A stretch of DNA of 64,000 bases from an uncultured Eubacterium sp. (GCA_910583925.1 CAJTZJ010000001.1:80818-144817), one strand, 5' to 3'. Shown: positions 1-8,704, counted from the stretch's first letter. Notes: generated from the letters alone by a model not told the origin. Numbers and translations are program-made.

Positions 1-512
1 ATAGTGTTGCCACATGCAACGCAAACAGGAGCCATCCAGCCAAACGGAATCATTGCAGGGAAGTTAACAGGAACAATGCCTGCAAAAACACCCATAGGCT
101 CACGATATTTTACCGTGTCAAAGCCGGATGAAGCATCCATAATACTTTCACCCATCATAAGCGACGGTGCCTGAATAGCGAGCTCTGTTCCCTCAATTGC
201 TTTTCCTACATCGCCGACTGCCTCGTCCCATGCTTTTCCGTTTTCCTCGCAGACAATTCTTGTAAGCTCATCATTATATTTTAAAAGAAGCTCGCGGATT
301 TTGAAAAGAATCTGAGATCTTTTTCTTGCCGGGGTTGCTCTCCATGCAGGATAAGCAGCCTTTGCAGCTTCAATTGCTTCCGACACCTCATCATTTGTAC
401 AGCAGGGTGCCTGACCTGTAATTTTACCTGTTGACGGATTATGAAGATCATACCAGATATCTGTTTTGGAATCTTTGAATTCTCCGTTAACAAAGTATTT
501 AAGCTTTTCCAT
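1..512 (-). CDS. Acylating methylmalonate-semialdehyde dehydrogenase family protein (5' part only)
   Basis: The first 170 residues are visible; the gene runs off the left edge. They match the N-terminal half of the CoA-acylating aldehyde dehydrogenases (MmsA/IolA type): an opening FVNGEF, then HNPSTGKI, and the conserved AGIVPVNFPAMIPF stretch near residues 144-157 followed by CGNT. Family members oxidise malonate or methylmalonate semialdehyde to an acyl-CoA with NAD. The catalytic cysteine lies outside the window, so the substrate cannot be decided. The ATG at 512 is preceded by GTGAGGT about 8 bases upstream. It diverges from feoA across a 170-bp gap. Confidence 0.85.
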   Translation of the reverse strand, partial: MEKLKYFVNGEFKDSKTDIWYDLHNPSTGKITGQAPCCTNDEVSEAIEAAKAAYPAWRATPARKRSQILFKIRELLLKYNDELTRIVCEENGKAWDEAVGDVGKAIEGTELAIQAPSLMMGESIMDASSGFDTVKYREPMGVFAGIVPVNFPAMIPFGWMAPVCVACGNT

Positions 513-629
513 AAATTTTACCTCACTTGAATAATTTTATTCAAATATATTCTATCATTTTGTATTTATGAATTCAATAGTTATGTCCTTTTTATCACTT
601 TATGTTATCAATATACATAGGATAGTGTG

Positions 630-662
630 TATGATTTAAAACGAGATCGAATTTTAAATCAT
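630..662 (+). promoter_or_regulatory. Palindromic operator candidate upstream of feoA
   Basis: A perfect 11-bp inverted repeat (ATGATTTAAAA at 631-641, its complement at 652-662) with a 10-bp spacer lies 20 bp before the feoA start. TATGAT at 630-635 could be a -10 box that the left arm would cover; TTATCA at 605-610 is a weak -35. A metal-sensing repressor such as a Fur or DtxR family member would fit the gene it precedes, but the arms do not clearly match a known box, so the regulator is not named. Confidence 0.45.
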
Positions 663-682
663 ATTAAAAAAGGGGTGTTGTT

Positions 683-904
683 TTGACTCTTGCAGATATG
701 AAAGAAAACGACAGCGGAATTATTTTGTATATCAACAATGAATGCGAAATAAAACGGCGTCTTTATGATATGGGATTTATAAAGGGAAATGAAATCAGTT
801 GTGTGCGCAGAAATTTTCTTGGCTCGCCTATAGCCTATAAAATTGAAGGCTCGGTTGTTGCTTTAAGAAAAAATGATGCACAAAAGGTGGGAGTAGTCTT
901 ATGA
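683..904 (+). CDS. feoA: FeoA ferrous iron transport accessory protein
   Basis: A 73-residue SH3-like FeoA protein. The family's small cytosolic domain supports the FeoB ferrous-iron permease. Recognisable features are the opening TLADMKENDSG, the central RRLYDMGFIKGNEI and the closing GSVVALRKNDAQKV. The start is taken as TTG at 683 because AAAGGGGTG ends about five bases upstream; the next in-frame ATG, at 698, would remove the conserved opening strand. The stop overlaps the feoB start by 4 bp (ATGA type), so the two are co-translated. The gene is intact although its partner is interrupted. Confidence 0.9.
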   Translation: MTLADMKENDSGIILYINNECEIKRRLYDMGFIKGNEISCVRRNFLGSPIAYKIEGSVVALRKNDAQKVGVVL

Positions 905-2250
905 AAACAGAAAGAAAAATAGCCCTTGCAGGTAATCCGAATGTGGGCAAAAGCACGGTTTTTAATGAGCTGACAGGCAGTAATCAGCATACAGGTAACT
1001 GGACAGGTAAAACTGTTGACCTTGCGGAGGGCTGCTACTACTACAAATTTAATGATTACAAGCTGTATGATCTTCCGGGTACATACAGCCTTGTAATATC
1101 CTCTAAGGAGGAAGAGGTTGCAAGAGATTTTATTGAGAGTCTTGATTATGAATGTATAGTCTGTGTTGTTGATGCAACAAATCTTGAAAGAAATCTTAAT
1201 CTTGTTTTACAGATTTCAGAAATAACAGACAGAATTGTTGTTCTTCTTAATCTTTGTGATGAAGCAAAAAAAAGAAATATAAAGATTAATTGTGAAAAGC
1301 TTTCGGAAATGCTTGGCGTTCCTGTTGTAAAAGCAACCGCACGAAGCGGTCGTGGAATAAATCATCTTCTTGAAGCTGTGCATAATGTGATAACAGGCAA
1401 TGAAAAGCCAAAGCCCAAGGGAATTACATATATAAGCCCCATTGAGCAGGCAGCAGGTGTTCTTGAAAGGGCAGGTGTGGAAAGATATAAAGCGTTAAGA
1501 ATGCTTGAAGATGGAAAAGAACCGGATGATTTGAAGCTTAAAGCAGCATATATGAAGGCTCAGGGTATTCTTGAACGGTTTAATGTAAGCGGAGATCATT
1601 TCATTGAAAGCAGAACGCTGTCTGTTTTTCAGAAATCTGATCTGATAAGTAAAACAGTATCCGAGGCGTTACCGTCAAAGCTTGAAAAAAGAGAAAAAAT
1701 TCTTGATAAGATTCTTATGGGCAAGTATACGGCTATTCCATGTATGCTTCTTATTTTTGCAGTGGTTTTGTGGATTACGATTGCGGGCTCCAATTATCCG
1801 TCTGATTTTCTGCGCGGTGTTTTCGACCATTTTGAGATATGGCTTGCAGATGTTATGACTAATGTCGGTATTTCTCAAACAGTAATAAGCCTTGTTGTAA
1901 ATGGTGTTCTCCGAGTTCTTTTATGGGTTGTTGCCGTTATGCTTCCGCCTATGGCAATTTTCTTTCCTCTTTTTGCAATTTTGGAGGATTTCGGTGTTTT
2001 ACCAAGAATTGCATTTAATCTGGATCCGTGCTTTAAATCCTGCGGTGCATGCGGCAAACAGGCTCTGACTACTTGTATGGGATATGGCTGCAATGCGGTT
2101 GGTGTAACAGGTGCCAGAATCATAGACAGCCCAAGGGAACGAAAAATTGCCATAATAACCAATAGCCTTTCCCCATGTAACGGCAGATTACCTCCACCAA
2201 CACTATGGCAACTCCTATGGCTGAAAACAGCAAAAACTTCGTCAAAGTAA
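901..2250 (+). pseudogene. feoB: feoB, 5' portion (interrupted by the integrated element at 2187)
   Basis: N-terminal part of the ferrous iron permease FeoB. The cytosolic G domain is complete: GNPNVGKS at residues 11-18, DLPGTYS, and NLCD as the G4 motif. It is followed by the helical spacer and the first membrane segments from about residue 280. Host sequence ends at 2189, just after CNGR, a conserved FeoB motif. From there the reading frame continues about 20 residues into element sequence and stops at 2250. Without the gate and permease helices encoded at 30975-31671 it should not transport iron. Excision would restore the gene exactly, so this is an insertionally split gene rather than a decayed one. 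Confidence 0.93.
2187..2213. other. Left attachment junction (attL) with recombinase arm
   Basis: ATT core at 2187-2189, followed by CCACCAACA (2194-2202), a 4-bp gap and GGCAACT (2207-2213). These are the exact reverse complements, with the same spacing, of TGTTGGTGG and AGTTGCC at the right end. On the circular form the two arms would face each other across 10 bp whose central dinucleotide is TT, the layout expected of a large serine integrase attP site. Confidence 0.85.
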
Positions 2251-2459
2251 CCATAAATCTAACAATTAATTTGTACAATCCGACCAAAATCAAAAATTTC
2301 AGAAAAAAGCATCATTTAACAAGAACCGAACTCTCAACCCTCACAAGCATATCAATAAATGCCCTCCAGCTTTGGGAACTCGGACAAGCCAGACCACATT
2401 ATAAATATTGGAGAAAACTATTGCTGTTTATGAGGGATTATGAAAATGATAGTTTTTGA
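2205..2459 (+). CDS. Small XRE-like helix-turn-helix protein at the element's left end
   Basis: An 84-residue protein whose second half (NPTKIKNFRKKHHLTRTEL, then SINALQLWELGQARP) looks like a Cro/XRE helix-turn-helix. The ATG at 2205 lies inside the recombinase arm; a second ATG is at 2217, and neither has a clear ribosome binding site. While integrated, the ORF sits downstream of the feoAB promoter. On a circle it would lie about 80 bp after the serine recombinase stop. A role as element regulator or recombination directionality factor is possible from position only. Confidence 0.5.
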   Translation: MATPMAENSKNFVKVTINLTINLYNPTKIKNFRKKHHLTRTELSTLTSISINALQLWELGQARPHYKYWRKLLLFMRDYENDSF

Positions 2460-2517
2460 AAAGTGTATTTTTTCAATAACAAAATCTTTTGAAAAGTGTT
2501 AAATTAGATGTAAAAAA

Positions 2518-2561
2518 ACAAAAATGCAGTGCATTCACCTTGAATGTACTGCATTTTTGTT
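2518..2561. terminator. Strong hairpin left of the recombinase switch
   Basis: AAAAATGCAGTGCATTC pairs with GAATGTACTGCATTTTT with one mismatch; the loop is 4 bp. On the minus strand the stem is followed by a T-rich run, so it should stop transcription coming leftward from the promoter at 2704-2733. It can also end transcription of the small HTH gene. The rest of 2460-2640 is AT-rich and shows no gene. Confidence 0.7.
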
Positions 2562-2649
2562 AATAAAATATACTCTTTTGTAAAATGACTTGAATTTTCA
2601 ACTTTTTCAAATTACTGTTCAACAAATCTGAAACTTATATATTGTGTAG

Positions 2650-2673
2650 TATTGCGTAGAACTGCGAGTTCTA
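2650..2673 (+). repeat. Left 24-bp inverted repeat of the invertible segment
   Basis: Begins TATTGCG and continues with TAGAACT-GCG-AGTTCTA, itself a 7-3-7 palindrome like a tyrosine recombinase core site. An exact inverted copy is at 4043-4066. The asymmetric GCG centre and the TATTGCG flank give the site a direction, and the two copies point oppositely, so recombination would invert the 1.4 kb between them. Confidence 0.85.
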
Positions 2674-2703
2674 AACGTATACAATTTCTCTCTATTCTGT
2701 CGT

Positions 2704-2733
2704 ATTCTATCATATAATTATATAATATGTCAA
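2704..2733 (-). promoter_or_regulatory. Outward-facing promoter inside the invertible segment
   Basis: On the minus strand TTGACA (2728-2733), an 18-bp spacer and TAGAAT (2704-2709). The predicted start lies near 2697, about 25 bp from the left inverted repeat, and transcription would run out through the repeat into the hairpin at 2518-2561. No gene lies in its path in the present orientation. After inversion it would drive the operon that begins at 4105. Confidence 0.6.
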
Positions 2734-2808
2734 TAAGACTTAGTCATTTTTTAGTAACAATTCGGTAATAAATTGACAAAATATTGAATACTGACAAGAC
2801 CGCATAGC

Positions 2809-2825
2809 TATTTCTGGTCAAAAAT
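2809..2825 (+). repeat. Direct repeat upstream of the tyrosine recombinase
   Basis: TATTTCTGGTCAAAAAT is identical at 2809-2825 and 3971-3987. Both are followed within 20 bp by a second GGTC and by ACGG. Because the recombinase has an N-terminal arm-binding-type domain, these may be its arm sites; alternatively they are remnants of an older attachment site. Confidence 0.6.
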
Positions 2826-2870
2826 GTGGTCGCCATTTCAACGGATATTACATAAAGGAGTGTGAAATAT

Positions 2871-3962
2871 ATGCCAAGACATGGCGAAAACATTTTTAAA
2901 AGAAAGGATGGCAGATGGGAGGGTAGATATATTTCTTCCTATAATGAAAATGGGAAAGCAATATATAAATCGGTTTACAGTAAGACTTATTCTGATATCA
3001 GACGGAAACTTGAGGTTGCTAAGAACAATAATTCAATTCTTCAAAAATCGAATATGGTAAATACTTTCGGAGATTTGCTTTATTACTGGCTTGAATTCAA
3101 TAGTCCTAAAAATAAGCAAACTACACAGGATAAATATGAATTTCTTATTGAAAAACATATTGCACCTGCATTGGGAATGGTTAAACTTAGCAAGATTTCG
3201 TCAGCAATGATTAATAAGTTTATAGACAGCAAAATTAAGAGCTTGTCAAATTCGTATGTCAGAACCATGGCAATTATTATGAAGTCTGCGTTAGAACTCG
3301 GAATAAAAGAACGGTTCATTTTTATGCCTAATTTAGATGTTCATTTACCAAAACAAACAAAACAAGAATTACAGGTTTTATCAAATACAGAACAAAATTT
3401 GCTGGAGCAATATATTCTGAATAATCTTGATTTTACAACACTCGGAATATACATTTCTCTTTATGCCGGACTGCGTATCGGTGAGGTGTGTGCTTTGCGT
3501 TGGAGTGACATTGATTTTGAGAATCGTGTAATAAAAGTCAGATCAACTGTAATTAGAGTTAAGAGTGCTAATGGCAAAAGCTATGATGAAATCGGACCGG
3601 CAAAAACTGATGCGTCAATCAGAGATATTCCGATATATAATAAGCTTTTTATTCCGCTTTTGAAAATGAAAAAAACAAGCAATTCACCATTTGTTATTTC
3701 AGAAAAAATGGGTTTTGTTAATAAAAGAACCTATGAATATCGCTATCACAAAGTTTTGAAAAATGCCGGCGTCAGAGATATTAATTACCATGCAATAAGA
3801 CATTCCTTCGCTACCAGATGTGTTGAGTGTGGTGTCGATATAAAATCACTTAGTGAATTTATGGGGCATTCTAATGTATCGGTTACACTGAATACCTATG
3901 TCCATTCATCTATAGAATTAAAGAAAATGCAGATTGAAAAACTTAATAACTTAATAGCCTAA
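2871..3962 (+). CDS. Tyrosine recombinase of the putative invertible switch
   Basis: A 363-residue phage/Tn916-type integrase. The N-terminal part (FKRKDGRWEGRYI) resembles an arm-DNA-binding domain, followed by a SAM-like core-binding domain near residues 60-140 and the catalytic domain. Catalytic residues are visible: Arg in AGLRIGE, His and Arg in HAIRHSFA, His in MGHSNVS and Tyr in LNTYVH. All are present, so it should be active. The ATG at 2871 is chosen because AAGGAG lies about 10 bases upstream; the GTG at 2862 is too close to it. It lies inside the 24-bp inverted repeats, upstream of and co-directional with the secretion operon. A role in inverting its own segment is inferred from that setting. 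Confidence 0.9.
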   Translation: MPRHGENIFKRKDGRWEGRYISSYNENGKAIYKSVYSKTYSDIRRKLEVAKNNNSILQKSNMVNTFGDLLYYWLEFNSPKNKQTTQDKYEFLIEKHIAPALGMVKLSKISSAMINKFIDSKIKSLSNSYVRTMAIIMKSALELGIKERFIFMPNLDVHLPKQTKQELQVLSNTEQNLLEQYILNNLDFTTLGIYISLYAGLRIGEVCALRWSDIDFENRVIKVRSTVIRVKSANGKSYDEIGPAKTDASIRDIPIYNKLFIPLLKMKKTSNSPFVISEKMGFVNKRTYEYRYHKVLKNAGVRDINYHAIRHSFATRCVECGVDIKSLSEFMGHSNVSVTLNTYVHSSIELKKMQIEKLNNLIA

Positions 3963-3970
3963 CCATTTTT

Positions 3971-3987
3971 TATTTCTGGTCAAAAAT
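3971..3987 (+). repeat. Direct repeat downstream of the tyrosine recombinase
   Basis: Second copy of TATTTCTGGTCAAAAAT, nine bases after the recombinase stop, followed by CTGGTCAAAATTTAACGG. See the copy at 2809-2825. Confidence 0.6.
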
Positions 3988-4002
3988 TCTGGTCAAAATT
4001 TA

Positions 4003-4040
4003 ACGGAAGTCCTATATTTCAAGGACTTCCGTCATTTTGT
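4003..4040 (+). terminator. Terminator between recombinase and secretion operon
   Basis: ACGGAAGTCCT (4003-4013) pairs perfectly with AGGACTTCCGT (4022-4032) around an 8-bp loop, followed by CATTTTGTT. It should stop recombinase transcription before the operon, and it lies inside the invertible segment, so it would move away from the operon on inversion. Confidence 0.75.
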
Positions 4041-4042
4041 TA

Positions 4043-4066
4043 TAGAACTCGCAGTTCTACGCAATA
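4043..4066 (-). repeat. Right 24-bp inverted repeat of the invertible segment
   Basis: Exact reverse complement of 2650-2673. It ends 38 bp before the secretion ATPase start at 4105. The gap contains a ribosome binding site but no recognisable promoter, so operon transcription must come from inside the invertible segment or further upstream. Confidence 0.85.
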
Positions 4067-4104
4067 ATATAGCATATATATTTGTGAGAAAAGGATGGTT
4101 TAAT

Positions 4105-7100
4105 ATGATTGTTTCCCTTTTTAGAAAAAATAGACATATAACAATACATTTGCCTCAAAGAATTAATGGCCAATATTGGTTAGAAGATTTAGATGAAAAA
4201 GGAAACAATATAAAAATTATAGGAATTGAAGCTATAGATAATGACTGGTATATAAAATCAAATAAATATACTAAAATTGTTAACAGTTCTAAAGAATGTA
4301 TTTCCGAAATTAAACTCGAAGAATTGAGGTTTTATAAATTATCTTCTGTCCGTGATTATACTGAAGAATACATTTATACTGAACCCGATACTGATGATAG
4401 GTTTATATTCACTAAGTATTTGGCTAAAGGAAAATCAAAATTAACCATTGGCAGAGATATAAAAAATAAAATTATTTATGATAATGGATGTGTTTCATCA
4501 CGTCATGCTACTTTATTATTTGATGGAGTTGATTCGTGGTCGATAATAGATGAAGATAGTTCCAATGGAACATATGTGAATGAGAAAAAAGTAACTGGCA
4601 AAGTTGATTTAGAATCCGGAGATATAATTTTCATTCTTGGTTTAAAAATTGTAATTGGTGGACAATTTATTGCTGTTAACAATCCAGATGAAAAGGTAAA
4701 AATCAATAGTTCAAATTTGGTTAATTTACCTGAACAAAAAATTAATATAACTGAATTGGAAACTGATGATAATGTGGAAAACAGTTTCTATTTTCGTTCG
4801 CCTAAGTTTCAACGAAATATAGAAACTTTTAAAATGAAAATTGATTCGCCGCCTCAAAAGGAAAAGCAAGAAGAGATGCCTCTTGCATTTGTGATAGGTC
4901 CGTCGATGACTCTGGGTATTGCATCAATATTTACTGCAATGTCCTCTATTATAAATTACATAGGACAAGACCCTTTAGATAGAAATTTTTTATCTATATT
5001 ACCAACAATAGCAATGGCAATAGGTATGCTTGCGGGAACTATTCTTTGGCCAATACTTACAAAAAAAGTTGAAAAGAAAAATAAAGCAGCAAGAGAAAAA
5101 GGCAGAAAAAAGAAATATGTTGCATATTTAAATGATTGTAGAGAAACAATTCAAAAAGCCAGTGATGCTCAAAAACAAATTTTATTAGAAAATAATCCGT
5201 CAATTGAACAGATTGCTGCAAATAGAGAATTTTGGGATCACGATTTATGGTCAAGGCAATATGGGCAGCGTGACTTTTTGAATGTACGTATAGGTAATGG
5301 TAATATTGGGTTCGATTCTGATATTAAGTTTCCTGAAAAATCATTCTCTCTTGATGATGATGATTTGATTGATGAAGTTCAAAAAATGGCTTCAAATGAT
5401 TATTCTCTAAAAAATGTTCCTGTTACTCATTCAATTTATAATAATAAAATTACGGGTATAGCAAGTGTAGTAAGAAATAGAACTCTTTTATTTATAAATA
5501 ATCTTATACTTCAGATGACGATGTTTCAAAGTTATGATGAACTGAAGATTGTGTTGATTGGTAATTCAAAAGACATTGAAGAATTTCAATATCTCAAATG
5601 GATACCTCATTTTTGGAATAATGAGAAAAGTATGAGGTTTTTGGCTTCTTCAATTGATGAGATTAAAGAACTTTCAAATTTTATAAATAAAGAATTCGAT
5701 AAAAGATTAGAAAAAGACAATGATGATAAAGATAAGTTAGAACCTCATTATGTCATCATTGCTGCTGATAAAGAATTATCTCGTAAGGCTGAATTTATAT
5801 CCAAGATAATAAATTGCGATGAAGAATGCGGATTTAGTTTGATTTTTGCCTATGGTGAGATGAAAGACTTACCTAAAGAATGTTCAACTGTAATTGAAAT
5901 TAATAATTCAATCTCGACTATATATGATAAAGATGATTTGGCTGGTTTTAAGCAAACCTTTGAAATAGAAACTATTTCAAACGAAATTGCTTTACAAATT
6001 GCCAAAGAGTTATCGAATATATCTTTAGATTTGACATCGTCCAGTTATGAGTTGCCTGCAATGTTATCATTTTTGGATATGTTTGGTGTTGGAAAGATAG
6101 AGCATTTGAATGCGTTAACAAGATGGAAGGAAAATAATCCGGTTTTGTCATTACAAGCTCCGGTAGGTATTGATACTAATGGCGAATTATTTATGCTTGA
6201 CCTGCATGAAAAAGTACATGGTCCACATGGTTTGATTGCAGGTATGACTGGTTCCGGTAAGTCGGAATTTATAATTTCTTTTATTCTATCATTAGCACTT
6301 AATTATCATCCTGATGAAGTGTCATTTATTTTGATTGATTACAAAGGCGGAGGACTCACAGGCGCATTTGAAAGTGACGATTATGTGCTTCCTCATCTTG
6401 CAGGCACAATAACAAATTTGGACGGAAGTTCGATTAAACGTTCTTTGCTGTCAATAGAATCAGAACTTAGAAGACGTCAAACTATTTTTAATGAGGCAAG
6501 ACGAGTGTCAAACGAAGGCACTATGGATATTTATAAATATCAAAAATTGTATAGAAATGGTGTTGTAAGAGAACCACTTCCTCATTTATTTATAATATCC
6601 GATGAGTTTGCTGAATTAAAAGCTCAGCAGCCGGAATTTATGGACCAACTTATTTCAACTGCGAGAATAGGTCGTAGTTTGGGTGTTCACTTGATTTTGG
6701 CGACTCAAAAGCCAAGTGGTGTTGTTGATGATCAAATATGGTCAAACACAAGATTTAGAGTTTGCTTAAAAGTTCAGGATAAAAGCGACAGTATGGATAT
6801 GATTAAGCGTGCTGATGCTGCTGAAATATCACAAACTGGTAGATTTTATTTGCAAGTTGGTTTTAATGAACTCTTTGAATTGGGTCAGTCTGCTTGGAGT
6901 GGTGCTCCGTATATAGAAAAAGAAACCTCTATAGAAACAGCAGAATTAAAAAAAGTTTCATTGTTAGATAATCTTGGACGTGAGACAAATAAGGTTAAAT
7001 TAAATAATGATGAAACATTAGCAGGAGATGTTACTTTAAATCAGGTCGTTGAAATAAATAAATATATTTATAATCTTGCTCAAGAAGAAAATGCTTTTTC

Positions 7101-8703
7101 GAGAGCCCTTTGGCTTCCGCCAATTCCAGCTGATATTTATGTCGATGAATTATGTGAAAAATATAATTACAATAAAGATAACTTATTTAATTTATCAGTT
7201 TTGTTAGGTGAAATTGATGATCCTTCAAATCAAAAACAAAGGGCATTAATATATTCGTTTGGAAACGAAGGTAATTTATTATTGTTTGGTTCAATTGGAA
7301 GCGGCAAGTCCATGTTTTTAACAACTATGCTGTATTCTTTGTTGAAAGATTATAGCGCTAGTGAACTGAATGTGTATATTATAGATTTTGGTTCAGAAAT
7401 TTTTGGCGCATTTAGTAAAGCACCGCAAGTTGCTGATGTTGTTTTTTCTACAGAACATGAAAAAATTAAAAATTTATTTAAATTATTGTTGAATCAAATG
7501 TCAACAAGAAAGAAATTGTTTGCAGATTATGGTGGAACATATAAGGAATATATTTCTCATGCGAACAGCATATTACCGAATATTGTAGTGATGGTTAATA
7601 ATTTTGTTCCATTCTATGAAAATTATGAAGAATATGATGAATCATTGATGCACCTTTTAAGAGAAGGCAGTAAGTATGGAATTTATTTTGTAGTTACAGC
7701 GAATAATTTCAACGAAATGAGATATCGTATCATTCAAAATTTCAATCAGCAATTTGTTTTACAACAAAATGACACTAATGAATATGCAATTATTTTAGGT
7801 CCAACAGGTGGAATGTATCCGGCCAAATATGTTGGGAGAGGATTATTGTCTGATAACAAAAGAATTCTTGAGTTTCAAACAGCCAGAGCCTTTTATACCG
7901 ATGATTTGGTTCAAAGCATTTCAGCTTTTTCTAATGAGTTATATATGAATTCATCAGAATTTGCAGACAAAATACCTGTATTGCCAGAAAATGTAAATTT
8001 GAAATATTTAGATTCGTTCCCAAGGAACATTTCAAGTTTTGCAATAGGTGTAGATTACAATTCATTGAAAATAGCTACGGTTAATTTGGATAAACAACCT
8101 GTGCAAGCAATTTTGACTTATGATAAAGAAGATTGTGTGGATTTTTGTTTGGCAATTTCAAAATATGCATGTAGTTATGAAGATGCGGAGGTTTTTGTCT
8201 TTGATTCATCAAAATTATTAGAAGAAATAGATGGTATTAATATTATTTCTGAAGATTTGGAAAATCAGTTTAATCAAGTTTATAACTATGTTTATGAAAG
8301 AAATAATTCAATAAAGTCTAATAATGGGATTGTGCCAAAAGATTTGGATATGCACCAAGTATTTTGCATGTTTTTTGGACTTTCAAAATTCATTCAATCA
8401 TTGTCAGTTGAGATGAAAAATAATATCAAAATTATGTTTGATAAACTTCAATCAAACTACAATGTTAAATTTTTTATATTTGATAATAATGTCGATACAG
8501 CAAGCTATTCTCACGAAGACTGGTATAAAAGACAAGTTAATGGATCAGGAATTTGGGTTGGTGATGGCGTTACAGATCAGTATGCATTCCCTATTACTAA
8601 GAGAATAAAGGATCTTTCTATTGATGTTGATAATGAGTATGGTTTTGTTATTAATAGAGGAAAAGCTACTCTTGTTAAATTGATAAATGATAGTGAGGAG
8701 TAA
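4105..8703 (+). CDS. essC: EssC/YukBA-like FtsK/SpoIIIE ATPase of a type VII-like secretion system
   Basis: A 1532-residue membrane ATPase, close to the length of Firmicutes EssC (about 1480). An FHA domain spans residues 110-195 (TIGRD, SSRHA, SSNGTYVN); two membrane segments lie near 260-286 and 298-320; a charged linker follows. ATPase domain 1 has GMTGSGKS at 713-720 and a Walker B ending in DE at 833-834. ATPase domain 2 has GSIGSGKS from 1062, but its Walker B position reads VVMVNNF without the acidic pair. A third, degenerate domain fills the C-terminus. EssC powers export of WXG100 proteins across the membrane. The start is ATG 4105 after AAAAGGA, not the GTG 21 bp upstream. First gene of the operon. 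Confidence 0.92.
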   Translation: MIVSLFRKNRHITIHLPQRINGQYWLEDLDEKGNNIKIIGIEAIDNDWYIKSNKYTKIVNSSKECISEIKLEELRFYKLSSVRDYTEEYIYTEPDTDDRFIFTKYLAKGKSKLTIGRDIKNKIIYDNGCVSSRHATLLFDGVDSWSIIDEDSSNGTYVNEKKVTGKVDLESGDIIFILGLKIVIGGQFIAVNNPDEKVKINSSNLVNLPEQKINITELETDDNVENSFYFRSPKFQRNIETFKMKIDSPPQKEKQEEMPLAFVIGPSMTLGIASIFTAMSSIINYIGQDPLDRNFLSILPTIAMAIGMLAGTILWPILTKKVEKKNKAAREKGRKKKYVAYLNDCRETIQKASDAQKQILLENNPSIEQIAANREFWDHDLWSRQYGQRDFLNVRIGNGNIGFDSDIKFPEKSFSLDDDDLIDEVQKMASNDYSLKNVPVTHSIYNNKITGIASVVRNRTLLFINNLILQMTMFQSYDELKIVLIGNSKDIEEFQYLKWIPHFWNNEKSMRFLASSIDEIKELSNFINKEFDKRLEKDNDDKDKLEPHYVIIAADKELSRKAEFISKIINCDEECGFSLIFAYGEMKDLPKECSTVIEINNSISTIYDKDDLAGFKQTFEIETISNEIALQIAKELSNISLDLTSSSYELPAMLSFLDMFGVGKIEHLNALTRWKENNPVLSLQAPVGIDTNGELFMLDLHEKVHGPHGLIAGMTGSGKSEFIISFILSLALNYHPDEVSFILIDYKGGGLTGAFESDDYVLPHLAGTITNLDGSSIKRSLLSIESELRRRQTIFNEARRVSNEGTMDIYKYQKLYRNGVVREPLPHLFIISDEFAELKAQQPEFMDQLISTARIGRSLGVHLILATQKPSGVVDDQIWSNTRFRVCLKVQDKSDSMDMIKRADAAEISQTGRFYLQVGFNELFELGQSAWSGAPYIEKETSIETAELKKVSLLDNLGRETNKVKLNNDETLAGDVTLNQVVEINKYIYNLAQEENAFSRALWLPPIPADIYVDELCEKYNYNKDNLFNLSVLLGEIDDPSNQKQRALIYSFGNEGNLLLFGSIGSGKSMFLTTMLYSLLKDYSASELNVYIIDFGSEIFGAFSKAPQVADVVFSTEHEKIKNLFKLLLNQMSTRKKLFADYGGTYKEYISHANSILPNIVVMVNNFVPFYENYEEYDESLMHLLREGSKYGIYFVVTANNFNEMRYRIIQNFNQQFVLQQNDTNEYAIILGPTGGMYPAKYVGRGLLSDNKRILEFQTARAFYTDDLVQSISAFSNELYMNSSEFADKIPVLPENVNLKYLDSFPRNISSFAIGVDYNSLKIATVNLDKQPVQAILTYDKEDCVDFCLAISKYACSYEDAEVFVFDSSKLLEEIDGINIISEDLENQFNQVYNYVYERNNSIKSNNGIVPKDLDMHQVFCMFFGLSKFIQSLSVEMKNNIKIMFDKLQSNYNVKFFIFDNNVDTASYSHEDWYKRQVNGSGIWVGDGVTDQYAFPITKRIKDLSIDVDNEYGFVINRGKATLVKLINDSEE

Positions 8704-8704
8704 T

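Larger units (their letters stand above)
2650..4066. other. Putative invertible DNA segment (phase switch) carrying its recombinase
   Basis: Bounded by perfect 24-bp inverted repeats. Inside, in order: an outward, leftward promoter (2704-2733), a 17-bp repeat, the tyrosine recombinase gene, the second 17-bp repeat and a terminator. As drawn, the promoter points away from the secretion operon and the terminator protects the operon from recombinase transcription. Inversion would put the promoter about 30 bp inside the right repeat, facing the operon start at 4105. The orientation shown is therefore predicted OFF. Inversion itself is inferred, not observed. Confidence 0.65.

Noticed and set aside
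2650..4066. Recombinase segment as a separate small inserted element
   Set aside because: The 24-bp repeats are inverted, not direct, and no target duplication or split gene is seen; an invertible segment explains promoter, terminator and repeats better. An ancestral integrated element is not excluded.
4105..8703. FtsK/SpoIIIE protein as a conjugation ATPase of the element
   Set aside because: The FHA domain, multiple ATPase domains and adjacent WXG100 and EsaB-like genes identify an EssC-type secretion ATPase; no other conjugation gene is present.
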